Below, in pieces: positions 1 through 6,522 of a stretch of DNA of 7,097 bases. This DNA comes from an uncultured Rhodospirillales bacterium (lineage in GTDB: Bacteria > Pseudomonadota > Alphaproteobacteria > Acetobacterales > Acetobacteraceae): positions 1-7,097 of the forward strand of contig CAIYPH010000272.1 in assembly GCA_903928045.1 (NCBI GenBank), in the 5' to 3' direction. Under the pieces are notes generated by a model that saw only the letters and a program-made list of their open reading frames with translations, searched no databases and was not told the origin of the DNA. The position numbers and the translations under genes are program-made. The stretch's first letter is position 1; each line of letters begins with the position of its first letter.

Positions 1-299
1 AGCAGCCAGCGCGTGCCGATGATGGAGATGTCGGAATTGGCGTTGCCGGAAATGTCGGTCTGCAGCTTCTGGAACAGCGCATTCCAGTTCACCACCTCGA
101 TCTTCACCTCATGCCCCGGATTGGCCTTGGCGAACTCGGCGGCCATCTTCTCGAAGAACGGCCCGGTGGCGGCGGAGTAGTAGGATACGGTGACGCGCAC
201 GGTATCGGCCTGGGCCGGTGCCGCGAGCGGCGCCATGGCGAGGCCGAGCAGGGTGCCGAGGCGGCCCCAGCGGCGGAAAGCTGCTTTGAAGTCGATCAT
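1..299 (-). CDS. Extracellular solute-binding protein of a (probably sugar) ABC transporter, N-terminal part
   Basis: The frame is open from an ATG at 299 to the left edge (99 codons plus two bases), so only the N-terminus is present. Residues 1-31 form a classic Sec signal peptide: a basic start (KAAFRRWGR), a hydrophobic core (LGTLLGLAMAPLAA) and an AQA/D cleavage site. The mature part begins DTVRVTVSYYSAATGPF and continues with FFEKMAAEFAKANPG and a VVNWNALFQKLQTD stretch, then ends in SDISIIGTRWL. This is the usual opening of family 1 periplasmic solute-binding proteins (beta strand, helix of the form F..a..P, then the aDvs...trW segment). Such proteins capture a substrate in the periplasm and deliver it to an inner-membrane permease. 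The specific substrate cannot be told; sugars are the commonest for this family. The permease and ATPase genes would lie beyond the left edge. An SD sequence 7 bases upstream supports the start. Confidence 0.88.
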   Translation of the reverse strand, partial: MIDFKAAFRRWGRLGTLLGLAMAPLAAPAQADTVRVTVSYYSAATGPFFEKMAAEFAKANPGHEVKIEVVNWNALFQKLQTDISGNANSDISIIGTRWL

Positions 300-306
300 C
301 GCCAAT

Positions 307-313
307 CCCCTCT
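307..313 (-). promoter_or_regulatory. Shine-Dalgarno of the solute-binding protein gene
   Basis: Read on the minus strand this is AGAGGGG, ending 7 bases before the ATG at 299. It is the purine-rich site that fixes that start codon and supports the partial gene as real. Confidence 0.6.
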
Positions 314-346
314 TATGCTTCCGCCGCATACCGGCGGGCGGCGGTA

Positions 347-376
347 ATCATGCGTCGGCTTCAGGTGATTGGGCAA
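347..376 (-). promoter_or_regulatory. Weak sigma-70-like promoter candidate for the solute-binding protein gene
   Basis: On the minus strand TTGCCC (376-371) and CATGAT (352-347) each match four of six consensus bases and are 18 bases apart. The candidate lies in the 86-base gap upstream of the solute-binding gene. A GC-rich inverted repeat (CCGCC/GGCGG at 321-325 and 333-337) sits between it and the SD. Matches this weak arise by chance, so it is only a candidate; the rest of the gap shows nothing else. Confidence 0.2.
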
Positions 377-385
377 TCCCGCTGA

Positions 386-589
386 CTAGTCCCCGTCGAA
401 CCGCTCCATTATCTTCAACCAATCCATCGGATGCGGCGCCGCCCGCCCCTCGGGGGCCGCTCCCCAAATCACCCAGCCCCGCCTGATGAAGGCGGACCGG
501 CACGCGGTCCGATAGGCCTCGGGCAGCGCGCCGTCCCATATCACCAGCTGAGCGCCGGTCATTTCGCGCTCGATCGCTAGTTCGATCAT
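386..589 (-). CDS. Short frame, probable frameshifted C-terminus of the upstream methyltransferase/P-loop gene
   Basis: This 67-codon frame starts at ATG 589, nine bases past the stop of the preceding gene, and ends with TAG at 386-388. No convincing SD precedes it. Its sequence looks like the back half of a P-loop nucleotide-binding domain rather than a free-standing protein: an amphipathic helix (MIELAIEREMTGA), a hydrophobic strand (QLVIWDGALPEAYR), another helix (TACRSAFIRRG) and a short strand (WVIWG). The same reading frame is open upstream of the ATG and reads AGLIDAMIELA, which joins smoothly to the upstream protein if one base is restored in the GGG at 602-604. I therefore infer that it is the displaced tail of the gene at 598-1287. 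It could instead be a separately translated, coupled small protein. No family was recognised. Confidence 0.5.
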   Translation of the reverse strand: MIELAIEREMTGAQLVIWDGALPEAYRTACRSAFIRRGWVIWGAAPEGRAAPHPMDWLKIMERFDGD

Positions 590-597
590 CGCATCGA

Positions 598-1287
598 TCA
601 GCCCTGCCGGCCAAGTGCCGCAACCTTGCCGAGATTGAGGCCATTGAGGCGTGGGTGGGTGGCACGGAGCAACTCGCCGACAACGCCTGCGTCCGGGATT
701 TCGCCGAGTCGCAGGCGGTGCAGGAACATGTCAAGGCTGAAGACGCGGACGCCGGTGTTGGGAGTGTCCATCAACGCGACCAAGCTGCTCTTACCGGAAT
801 TGGGGCGGGCGTCGATGAACAGGATGGTGGGTCGCCTAACGCATACATGCAGTATGAATCGGCCCGGTTCGTCTGGCGTGCCGCATGGCCACAGCCGCAG
901 GACGTAGCCGGCTAGGCCGCGCCTCAGATCGCCGAGCCAGGGCAGATGCGGATGTTGGCCGGGCAGATTCTCTCCAGGCCGCAATTCCAGGTCCACCACG
1001 AGCGTGCCGGACATGCCTAGACCGTCCATCATTCTAAGGATCGCAGGCACCGGGTCCCCAACCCTATCGAGCACTCCGTATGCCAGGATCAGATCCAGTC
1101 CGGTAGGCAGCGGAGCGTCGGGGGACAGCGCCGTCACCGTGTTGGCGCCAGCGGTGCGGAGAAATTGGGCATGGAAATCGGCAATTCCGCCCATAACCAC
1201 GCAGCGTGCGCCCTCGACACTCGGCAGCCGGAGCAGGCTCAGATGCCCGTCCACATAAGGCGCGAGCATGCCCTCCTCGGGGATCAT
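598..1287 (-). CDS. Methyltransferase-like domain fused to a P-loop domain, probably truncated by a frameshift
   Basis: This is a 229-codon frame whose ATG overlaps the xth stop (ATGA at 1284-1287), so it is probably translationally coupled to xth. An in-frame ATG at 1269 is an alternative start. Residues about 27-103 resemble a class I SAM methyltransferase core: a strand and loop (CVVMGGIADF) with a degenerate motif I, then GANTVTALSPD, then LDLILAYGVLDRVGDP and a helix leading to LGMSGTLVVDLEL. The usual GxGxG is absent, so SAM binding is doubtful. Residues 152-170 (RPTILFIDARPNSGKSSLV) carry a Walker A motif, A160-x4-G165-K166-S167. A following FSLDMFLHRL segment resembles the post-P-loop region of small kinases. 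The frame ends abruptly at residue 229, before such a domain would be complete; the missing part appears in another frame at 386-589. Two hand-counted 60-base lines here give 58-60% GC, against 68% for one argS line. The biological role is unknown. Confidence 0.6.
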   Translation of the reverse strand: MIPEEGMLAPYVDGHLSLLRLPSVEGARCVVMGGIADFHAQFLRTAGANTVTALSPDAPLPTGLDLILAYGVLDRVGDPVPAILRMMDGLGMSGTLVVDLELRPGENLPGQHPHLPWLGDLRRGLAGYVLRLWPCGTPDEPGRFILHVCVRRPTILFIDARPNSGKSSLVALMDTPNTGVRVFSLDMFLHRLRLGEIPDAGVVGELLRATHPRLNGLNLGKVAALGRQG

Positions 1288-2054
1288 CCCAGCTCGATCA
1301 CCACCGGTACGTGGTCGGACGGCTGCTCGCGGCCGCGCTCGTCGCGATCGGGGGCAGCAGAGATCAGCGCCTCGGCGAGGCTGGGCGAGAGCAGGGCATG
1401 GTCGATCCGCAGCCCGGAGTCGCGCGGCCAGGCGCCGGCCTGATAGTCCCAGAAGGTCCAGATCCGCTCATCCGGATGCAAGGCGCGGATCGCGTCGGTG
1501 AGGCCGAGCCAGACGAGGCTGCGATACTCCGCCCGCGTTGCCGGGCGGCACAGCGCGTCCTGCGGGCCGAGGGCGGCGGGGGAGTAGTCGGCGTCGGTCG
1601 GGCAGACGTTGAAATCGCCGAGGATGGCGAAGGGCTTGTCGGCCTCCAGCAGCGCGCGCGCACGCTCCCGCAGGGCGGCCATCCAGGCCAGCTTATAGGC
1701 ATAGCCGGCATCGCCGCCGGAATTGCCGTTGGGCAGATAAATACCGATCAGCGTCAGCCCGCCCGCCTCGATCTCCACATAGCGCGCCTGGGCGTCGCCC
1801 TCGGGCAGGCCGGGCAGAGCGCGATGGGTGGTGGTGAAGGGGATGCGGGACAGCGCCGCCACCCCGTTATAGCTTTTCTGCCCCACCACTTCGGCCCGAT
1901 AGCCCGCGGCCTCGAAGGTCATCGCCGGGAATTGCGGCGCCTCGCATTTGATTTCCTGGAGAAACAGCACATCCGGCTGCACCCGCTCCAACCAGGCACG
2001 CACATGGGTTTCGCGCTGGCGGACGGAGTTGACGTTCCAGGTCGCGATCTTCAC
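1284..2054 (-). CDS. xth: Exodeoxyribonuclease III-type AP endonuclease
   Basis: This enzyme cleaves DNA 5' of abasic sites and has 3'-5' exonuclease and 3'-phosphatase activity, in base-excision repair in the cytoplasm. The 256-residue protein matches the usual family length. All the hallmark motifs of the endonuclease/exonuclease/phosphatase fold are visible in order: WNVNSVR with N7, QEIK with E34 (metal ligand), IYLPNG with Y106, GDFN with D147 and N149, FWDYQAGAW followed by RIDH with D218, and PSDHVPV with D247 and H248 (catalytic). I place the start at GTG 2054, because the protein should begin just before KIATWNVNS; the open frame extends to 2105 but that part lies within erpA. The GTG is four bases after the erpA stop, and its own stop overlaps the next gene, so the three are probably co-transcribed. 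No key residue is missing. Confidence 0.96.
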   Translation of the reverse strand: MKIATWNVNSVRQRETHVRAWLERVQPDVLFLQEIKCEAPQFPAMTFEAAGYRAEVVGQKSYNGVAALSRIPFTTTHRALPGLPEGDAQARYVEIEAGGLTLIGIYLPNGNSGGDAGYAYKLAWMAALRERARALLEADKPFAILGDFNVCPTDADYSPAALGPQDALCRPATRAEYRSLVWLGLTDAIRALHPDERIWTFWDYQAGAWPRDSGLRIDHALLSPSLAEALISAAPDRDERGREQPSDHVPVVIELG

Positions 2055-2058
2055 GAAG

Positions 2059-2403
2059 TCAGGCCACCGAGAAGGACGTGCCGCAGCCGCAGGATGAAGC
2101 GGCATTGGGGTTGCGCACCGCGAAATGCGCCCCCATCAGCGCCTCGGTGTAGTCGAGCTCGGAGCCGGCCAGCAGATCCATGCTCGCGGGGTCGATGAAG
2201 ACCCGCGCGTCGTGATGCTCGATCACGATGTCCTCCGCGTCCCGGTTGGCATCGAGATTGAAGCGATACTGGAAGCCGTTACACCCGCCGGCCAGCACCT
2301 CGACCCTGAGGGCGAGCTGGCCAGGTTGCTTCGCCACGATGTCCGCGATGCGGGCAGCGGCGCGATCGGTAAGACGGAAGGGGGTGAGCTGATCTGTGTC
2401 CAT
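2059..2403 (-). CDS. erpA: A-type iron-sulfur cluster carrier/insertion protein
   Basis: The protein receives Fe-S clusters from the assembly scaffold and passes them to apo-enzymes in the cytoplasm. The 114-residue form from ATG 2403 has the full HesB/IscA/ErpA domain: a LTDRAAARI helix, then LRVEVLAGGCNGFQY with the first cluster ligand C41, a VFIDPASMDLLAGSELDY segment, and the C-terminal SSCGCGTSF motif with C105 and C107. The three cysteines with C-x-C near the end are diagnostic. The N-terminal MDTDQLTPFRLTD fits the alphaproteobacterial ErpA type better than IscA, and no other isc/suf gene is adjacent. ATG 2415 is a possible alternative start; the frame continues further upstream but its composition there is not protein-like for this family. 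There is no SD before 2403, and a candidate -10 lies so close that the mRNA could be leaderless. It heads the erpA-xth cluster and is divergent from dgt. Confidence 0.93.
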   Translation of the reverse strand: MDTDQLTPFRLTDRAAARIADIVAKQPGQLALRVEVLAGGCNGFQYRFNLDANRDAEDIVIEHHDARVFIDPASMDLLAGSELDYTEALMGAHFAVRNPNAASSCGCGTSFSVA

Positions 2404-2410
2404 GACGTGG

Positions 2411-2438
2411 AACATAGCGCGTATCGGCCAGGTTTGAA
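2411..2438 (-). promoter_or_regulatory. Candidate erpA promoter, possibly giving a leaderless mRNA
   Basis: On the minus strand TTCAAA (2438-2433) and TATGTT (2416-2411) each match four of six sigma-70 consensus bases with a 16-base spacer. Seven bases separate the -10 from the A of ATG 2403, so transcription would begin at or next to the start codon. The absence of an SD agrees with this. The match is modest. Confidence 0.35.
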
Positions 2439-2468
2439 GGGGGGCGCATTGAAGCAGGGCGGGCCAGG

Positions 2469-3635
2469 GTGTATGCGCGGCGCATGGACAGGGCAAAATG
2501 GGCCGTCAGACCGGATCATACGCGCGGGCGGCTCCATCCGGAGCCGGAATCGCCGTCGCGCAGCCCGTTCCAGCGCGACCGGGACCGGGTGATCCACAGT
2601 TCCGCCTTCCGCAAGCTGCAATATAAAACCCAGGTCTTCGTCAACCACGAGGGCGATTTCTACCGCACCCGCCTCACCCATTCGCTGGAAGTGGCGCAGA
2701 TCGCCCGCTCCATCGCCAGAGAACTCGGGCTCGATGAGGATCTCACCGAGGCGCTGGCGCTGGCGCATGACCTCGGCCACCCCCCCTTCGGCCATGCCGG
2801 CGAAGACGCGCTGGCGCTCGCCATGAAGCCCTTTGGCGGGTTCGATCATAACGCCCAGTCGCTCCGCGTCGTCACCCTGCTGGAATCCCGCTATGCCGCC
2901 TTCGATGGGCTGAACCTCACCTGGGAAACCCTGGAAGGCCTCGCCAAACATAACGGCCCGGTGCGTCGCCCCCCCGCCTATGTCGCGGAATATGACGGGC
3001 GGCACGGGCTGGAACTCGCCACCCACGCCTCGGCCGAGGCGCAGGTCGCCGCCTTGTCCGACGATATCGCCTATCACAGCCATGACCTCGATGACGGGCT
3101 GCGCGCCGGCATTCTCTCCTTCGCCGATATCGCCCATCTCCCCGTCGTCGGCCCCGCTTTGGCCGATGCCCGCCTGGCCAGCCTCGACGTGCCGCCCACC
3201 AGGCTGCGCCACGAGACCAATCGCCGCGTCATCAACGCGTTGATCAACGACGTGGTGCAGGAAAGCCGCCACCGCATCGCCGCGCTGGACCCGGAGGACG
3301 CCGCCGCCATCCGCCGCGCCAAAAAACCGGTGATCGCCTTCAGCCCGCCGATGGCCGAGGCGAACGGCATCATCAAGGAATTCCTCTACGCCCGCATGTA
3401 CCGCCACTGGCGGCAGAACCGCATGCACTACAAGGCGCGCAAGGTGGTGGGCGAGCTGTTCGCCGTGCTCAACGGCGAGCCCGGCCTGCTGCCCGATGAC
3501 TGGCGCGCCCGCGCCGGCGAGGGGGTGGGCACGCCCCGCATGGCCAGCGTGGTATGCGACTATATCGCGGGCATGACCGACCGCTTCGCCATGGATGAGC
3601 ACCTCCGTTTGACCGATATCTCCGTCAGCGGCTGA
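2469..3635 (+). CDS. dgt: dGTPase-like deoxynucleotide triphosphohydrolase (HD domain)
   Basis: Family members hydrolyse dNTPs to the deoxynucleoside and triphosphate, tuning nucleotide pools. The 388-residue product shows the type-specific N-terminal RGRLHPEPES and SPFQRDRDRVIHSSAFRKLQ blocks, then QVFVNHEGDFYRTRLTHSLE with H71, ALAHDLGHPPFGHAGE with H100 and D101, and ALSDDIAYHSHDLDDG with the last metal-binding aspartate at 198-199. Together these form the HD metal site. The length and N-terminus fit the shorter alphaproteobacterial 'dGTPase-like' group rather than the 505-residue E. coli Dgt. The start is uncertain: GTG 2469 with a nearby AGGG, or ATG 2484. A weak TTGAAG/TATGCG pair (2449-2454, 2472-2477, 17 bases apart) would put transcription near 2484. 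It is divergent from erpA and is followed after 15 bases by argS, so they probably form an operon. Confidence 0.95.
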   Translation: MYARRMDRAKWAVRPDHTRGRLHPEPESPSRSPFQRDRDRVIHSSAFRKLQYKTQVFVNHEGDFYRTRLTHSLEVAQIARSIARELGLDEDLTEALALAHDLGHPPFGHAGEDALALAMKPFGGFDHNAQSLRVVTLLESRYAAFDGLNLTWETLEGLAKHNGPVRRPPAYVAEYDGRHGLELATHASAEAQVAALSDDIAYHSHDLDDGLRAGILSFADIAHLPVVGPALADARLASLDVPPTRLRHETNRRVINALINDVVQESRHRIAALDPEDAAAIRRAKKPVIAFSPPMAEANGIIKEFLYARMYRHWRQNRMHYKARKVVGELFAVLNGEPGLLPDDWRARAGEGVGTPRMASVVCDYIAGMTDRFAMDEHLRLTDISVSG

Positions 3636-3650
3636 CCGAACAGGACCAGG

Positions 3651-5426
3651 ATGACCGATAATATCTTTTCGACCCTGCGCGAGCGCGTAATCGCCGCTCT
3701 GCGCGCCATCGTGCCCGACCTGCCCGAGGACGTCGCCGCCCGCGTGGAGGTGACGCCCACCAAGGACCAGGCGCATGGCGACATGGCGACCAACGCGGCG
3801 ATGGTCTCGGCCAAGCCCGCCCGCATGAAGCCCTCCGACATCGCGGCCCAACTCGTCGTTACCCTCGCCGCCGATCCGTTGGTGGCCGAGGCGGCCTCGG
3901 CCGGCCCGGGCTTCGTCAATCTCCGCCTGCATGAATCCGCCTGGCGCGGCCTGCTGCCCGGCATTCTCCAGTCCGGCATCGCCTATGGCGCCGGCACGGT
4001 GGGGCAGGGGATACGCGTCAACGTCGAATACGTCTCGGCCAACCCGACCGGCCCGCTCCATATCGGCCATTGCCGCGGCGCGGTGGTGGGCGATGCGCTG
4101 GCCAATCTGATGACCAAAGCAGGCTACAGCGTCACCAAGGAATACTACATCAACGACGCCGGCAATCAGATCACCGCCCTCGCCTGGGTGGTCTATTGGC
4201 GCTACTTGCAGGCCATCGGCACGGCACTGACCGAGGAAGAATTCGCCGAGGAAGTGCCGGGCGGGCTGCAATATCGCGGCGAATACCTCATTCCCGTCGG
4301 CGAGGCCCTGGCCGCCACCCACGGCAGCGCGCTGGCCACCCCGGAGAAGGGCATCGCGGCGCCCGACCTCTGGTTCCACACCGTGCGCGAATTCGCGCTT
4401 GAGATGATGTTGGCCTCGATTCGTGAGGACCTCGCCATCCTCGGCGTGAGGCAGGACGTCTATTCCTCCGAGCGCGCGCTGGCCGAGGCCGGCGCCACTG
4501 ACCGCATGATCGACAAGCTGCGGGCGGACGGGCTGATCTACGAGGGCGTGCTGGAGCCGCCCAAGGGCAAGACCCCCGATGACTGGGAGCCGCGCGAGCA
4601 GACCCTGTTCCGCGCCACCGCCTTCGGCGACGACGTCGATCGCCCGCTCCGCAAATCCGACGGCTCGGCCACCTATTTCGCCAATGACATCGCCTATCAC
4701 GACGACAAGCTGCGCCGCGGCGCCGATATCCTGATCGACGTGCTGGGCGCCGACCATGGCGGCTACGTCAAACGCATGACGGCGGCCACCAAGGCGCTCG
4801 GCGGGCGGCTCGACGTGCTGCTGTGCCAGATCGTCCATGTGCTGAAGGACGGCCAGCCGCTGCGCATGTCCAAGCGCGCCGGCACCTTCATCACTTTGCG
4901 GGACCTGCTGGACGAGGTAGGGCCCGACGCGGTGCGCTTCACCATGCTCACCCGCAAAACCGACGCGCAAATGGAGTTCGACATCGCCGCCGCGGTGGCG
5001 CAAACGCGCGAAAACCCGGTCTTCTACGTGCAATACGCCCATGCCCGTTGCCGCTCGGTGCTGCGCGCGGCGGCCGAGATGTTCGGCGCGGCGGTGGATG
5101 CCGATGTTCTGGGTGCCGTTGCGCTGGAGTCCCTGGCCGATGACGCCGAGATGAACCTGATCCGCCGCCTGGCCAGCTGGCCACGCACCGTGGAAGCAGC
5201 GGCTTTGGCAAGGGAGCCGCACCGGATTGCGTTTTTTCTCTATGATTTAGCCGGCGACTTTCATACACTGTGGAACCGCGGCCGCGAAGATGCTGCACTG
5301 CGGTTCCTGCAGCATGAGCGCGCGGCCGAGAGTCTCGCCCGCGTTGCCCTGGTGGCGGCGACGGCGACGGTGATCCGTTCTGGCCTTGCGGTCATGGGCG
5401 TGGAGCCGGTGGAGGAGATGCGTTAG
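3651..5426 (+). CDS. argS: Arginyl-tRNA synthetase
   Basis: This class I aminoacyl-tRNA synthetase charges tRNA-Arg with arginine and is essential for translation. The protein has 591 residues, close to the usual 550-600. The N-terminal tRNA-recognition (Add-1) domain ends in GPGFVNLRL (about 85-93). The catalytic core opens with [16 protein letters not shown], whose HIGH signature is at 137-140, followed by [21 protein letters not shown] precedes the KMSKS-equivalent loop RMSKR at 405-409, inside [11 protein letters not shown]. The C-terminal helical DALR anticodon-binding domain begins near [12 protein letters not shown] and ends in [17 protein letters not shown]. The start at ATG 3651 has an AGGA five bases upstream (3642-3645). 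It lies 15 bases after dgt and 34 before the SPOR gene. Nothing is missing or unusual. Confidence 0.98.
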   Translation: MTDNIFSTLRERVIAALRAIVPDLPEDVAARVEVTPTKDQAHGDMATNAAMVSAKPARMKPSDIAAQLVVTLAADPLVAEAASAGPGFVNLRLHESAWRGLLPGILQSGIAYGAGTVGQGIRVNVEYVSANPTGPLHIGHCRGAVVGDALANLMTKAGYSVTKEYYINDAGNQITALAWVVYWRYLQAIGTALTEEEFAEEVPGGLQYRGEYLIPVGEALAATHGSALATPEKGIAAPDLWFHTVREFALEMMLASIREDLAILGVRQDVYSSERALAEAGATDRMIDKLRADGLIYEGVLEPPKGKTPDDWEPREQTLFRATAFGDDVDRPLRKSDGSATYFANDIAYHDDKLRRGADILIDVLGADHGGYVKRMTAATKALGGRLDVLLCQIVHVLKDGQPLRMSKRAGTFITLRDLLDEVGPDAVRFTMLTRKTDAQMEFDIAAAVAQTRENPVFYVQYAHARCRSVLRAAAEMFGAAVDADVLGAVALESLADDAEMNLIRRLASWPRTVEAAALAREPHRIAFFLYDLAGDFHTLWNRGREDAALRFLQHERAAESLARVALVAATATVIRSGLAVMGVEPVEEMR

Positions 5427-5460
5427 GCGCGGACTTCAGGCCGCGCGAGGAGAGGCTGCC

Positions 5461-6399
5461 ATGCGTGACGACATCGACATTCCCCTGCCGGCCATGAGCC
5501 CGGGCGGCGCCACCGGCACCAGCTACCGGGTGCCCCGCCCGCGCGAGACGGTCGACCCCACCACCAAACGCCTCGCCATCATCGCGGCGGCGATCGCCGG
5601 GGTGATCGTGGTATTCGCCGGCGCCGCCTCCTTCATGGGCAGCAAGCGCGCCGGCGTGCCGGTGGTGGAAGCCGATCCCAAGCCGATCCGCACCAAGCCG
5701 GCCGATGCCGGCGGCATGCAGGTGGCCGGCAAGGACGAGGCGATCATGTCCGGCAAGGCCGAGGGCCAGCCCGCCCTCGCCCCGCAAACCGAGGCCCCGG
5801 CCCCGGCGGCGCTGAAGGCCGCCCTGACGCAGCCCGCGCCCGTCCAGGCCGCTGCTCCCGCCGTGGCCCCCAATCCCGCTGCCGCCAGCATCGCCTCCGC
5901 GCTGCCGCCGGTCACCCCGGCCGCGCCGGCCGTGGTCGAGAAGCCGGCTCCTGCTGCAGTCGCCCGTACGGCACCCGTCGAGACCAAGCAGCAGCCCAAG
6001 CAGGCCACCGCCACACCCGCCATCACCCCGGCACCCGCCCCGGCCCAGGCCGCCAAGCCCGCAACCTCAGCGCTCGCCATGGCGCATCCGCAAGCCGCCC
6101 CGGCGACAGCACCCGCCCCGCACGTGGCACCGGCCGCGGCCGGCAGCGTGAAGGGCCCGATGATCCAGCTCGCAGCCGTGGGGTCCGAGCAGGCCGCCCA
6201 GGCCGAATGGGCGCGGCTGACCAAGAAATTCCCGGAGGTGCTGGGCACCCGCAAGCCGGTGTTCAGCAAGGTCGAGCGCGACGGCAGGACGTTCTGGCGC
6301 ATCCGCACCGCCGGCTTCCCCGATGCCAACGCGGCCAAGGGCGCATGCGACAAATTACGGGCGCAGGGCGCGCCGGGCTGCACCGTCTCGGCGTCCTGA
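5461..6399 (+). CDS. Membrane-anchored SPOR-domain envelope protein
   Basis: This is a bitopic inner-membrane protein whose C-terminal SPOR domain is expected to bind denuded glycan strands of septal peptidoglycan. It has 312 residues from ATG 5461, chosen because AGGAG (5448-5452) lies eight bases upstream; the frame is open further up but overlaps argS. Residues 1-37 are polar and cytoplasmic. Residues about 38-59 (LAIIAAAIAGVIVVFAGAAS...) are a single membrane span followed by KR. Residues about 64-230 are a low-complexity Ala/Pro-rich linker, probably an extended periplasmic spacer. Residues about 231-312 are the SPOR domain, starting KGPMIQLAAVGSEQAAQAEWARL and containing the typical VERDGRTFWRIRTAGF strand and AAKGACDKLRAQG helix. 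A SPOR protein directly after argS is a recurrent alphaproteobacterial arrangement as I recall it. A specific partner or symbol cannot be assigned. Confidence 0.92.
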   Translation: MRDDIDIPLPAMSPGGATGTSYRVPRPRETVDPTTKRLAIIAAAIAGVIVVFAGAASFMGSKRAGVPVVEADPKPIRTKPADAGGMQVAGKDEAIMSGKAEGQPALAPQTEAPAPAALKAALTQPAPVQAAAPAVAPNPAAASIASALPPVTPAAPAVVEKPAPAAVARTAPVETKQQPKQATATPAITPAPAPAQAAKPATSALAMAHPQAAPATAPAPHVAPAAAGSVKGPMIQLAAVGSEQAAQAEWARLTKKFPEVLGTRKPVFSKVERDGRTFWRIRTAGFPDANAAKGACDKLRAQGAPGCTVSAS

Positions 6400-6402
6400 T
6401 CC

Positions 6403-6423
6403 CCAATTTCGTTGTAAAATTGG
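6403..6423. repeat. 7-bp perfect inverted repeat (CCAATTT/AAATTGG) downstream of the SPOR gene
   Basis: CCAATTT (6403-6409) and AAATTGG (6417-6423) are perfect inverted copies separated by seven bases, starting just after the SPOR stop. A further direct copy of AATTGG occurs at 6427-6432. The right arm overlaps the -35 of the promoter called at 6412-6440. The repeat is AT-rich in a GC-rich genome and has no T-run after it, so an operator is more likely than an intrinsic terminator, though neither is proven. Confidence 0.45.
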
Positions 6424-6440
6424 TGGAATTGGCGTAGAAT
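6412..6440 (+). promoter_or_regulatory. Sigma-70-like promoter of the Gly-rich surface protein gene
   Basis: TTGTAA (6412-6417, four of six) and TAGAAT (6435-6440, five of six) are separated by exactly 17 bases in an AT-rich island. Transcription would begin near 6447, leaving a leader of about 76 bases before ATG 6523. It is the best promoter match I found in the window. It suggests that the downstream gene is transcribed separately from the dgt-argS-SPOR unit. Confidence 0.5.
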
Positions 6441-6453
6441 GATCTCAGCGCCC

Positions 6454-6476
6454 GCAGTGGACGCGAAGGCCACTGC
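6454..6476 (+). other. Hairpin in the 5' leader of the surface protein gene
   Basis: GCAGTGG (6454-6460) and CCACTGC (6470-6476) form a perfect 7-bp stem with a nine-base loop, ACGCGAAGG. A second, smaller GC-rich stem, GCCGG/CCGGC (6479-6483 and 6490-6494), follows directly. Both lie between the predicted transcription start and ATG 6523. They could control translation or mRNA stability, or could simply reflect high GC content. I recognise no known RNA family. Confidence 0.4.
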
Positions 6477-6522
6477 CAGCCGGTGATCCCCGGCCCCGGC
6501 GGTGCAGCGGGACGCTACGGCA

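Noticed and set aside
321..345. GC-rich inverted repeat before the solute-binding gene as a terminator or riboswitch
   Set aside because: The stem is only 5-6 bp of CCG/CGG repeats, expected by chance in such GC-rich DNA, and no T-run follows on either strand.
348..734. 128-codon minus-strand frame overlapping the split gene
   Set aside because: It is Arg/Ser/Asp-rich and lacks protein-like pattern; the competing frames at 386-589 and 598-1287 show clear secondary-structure character.
1206..2198. 330-codon plus-strand frame opposite xth
   Set aside because: It is antisense to xth, which has all its catalytic motifs; the sequence is Arg/Gly-rich without recognisable features.
2223..5222. 999-codon open frame on the minus strand opposite dgt and argS
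   Set aside because: It lies antisense to two clearly conserved genes, has Gly/His/Ala-rich composition without domains, and is the sort of shadow frame that high-GC coding DNA produces.
6403..6423. Intrinsic terminator after the SPOR gene
   Set aside because: The stem is AT-rich, only 7 bp long, and is not followed by a run of T.
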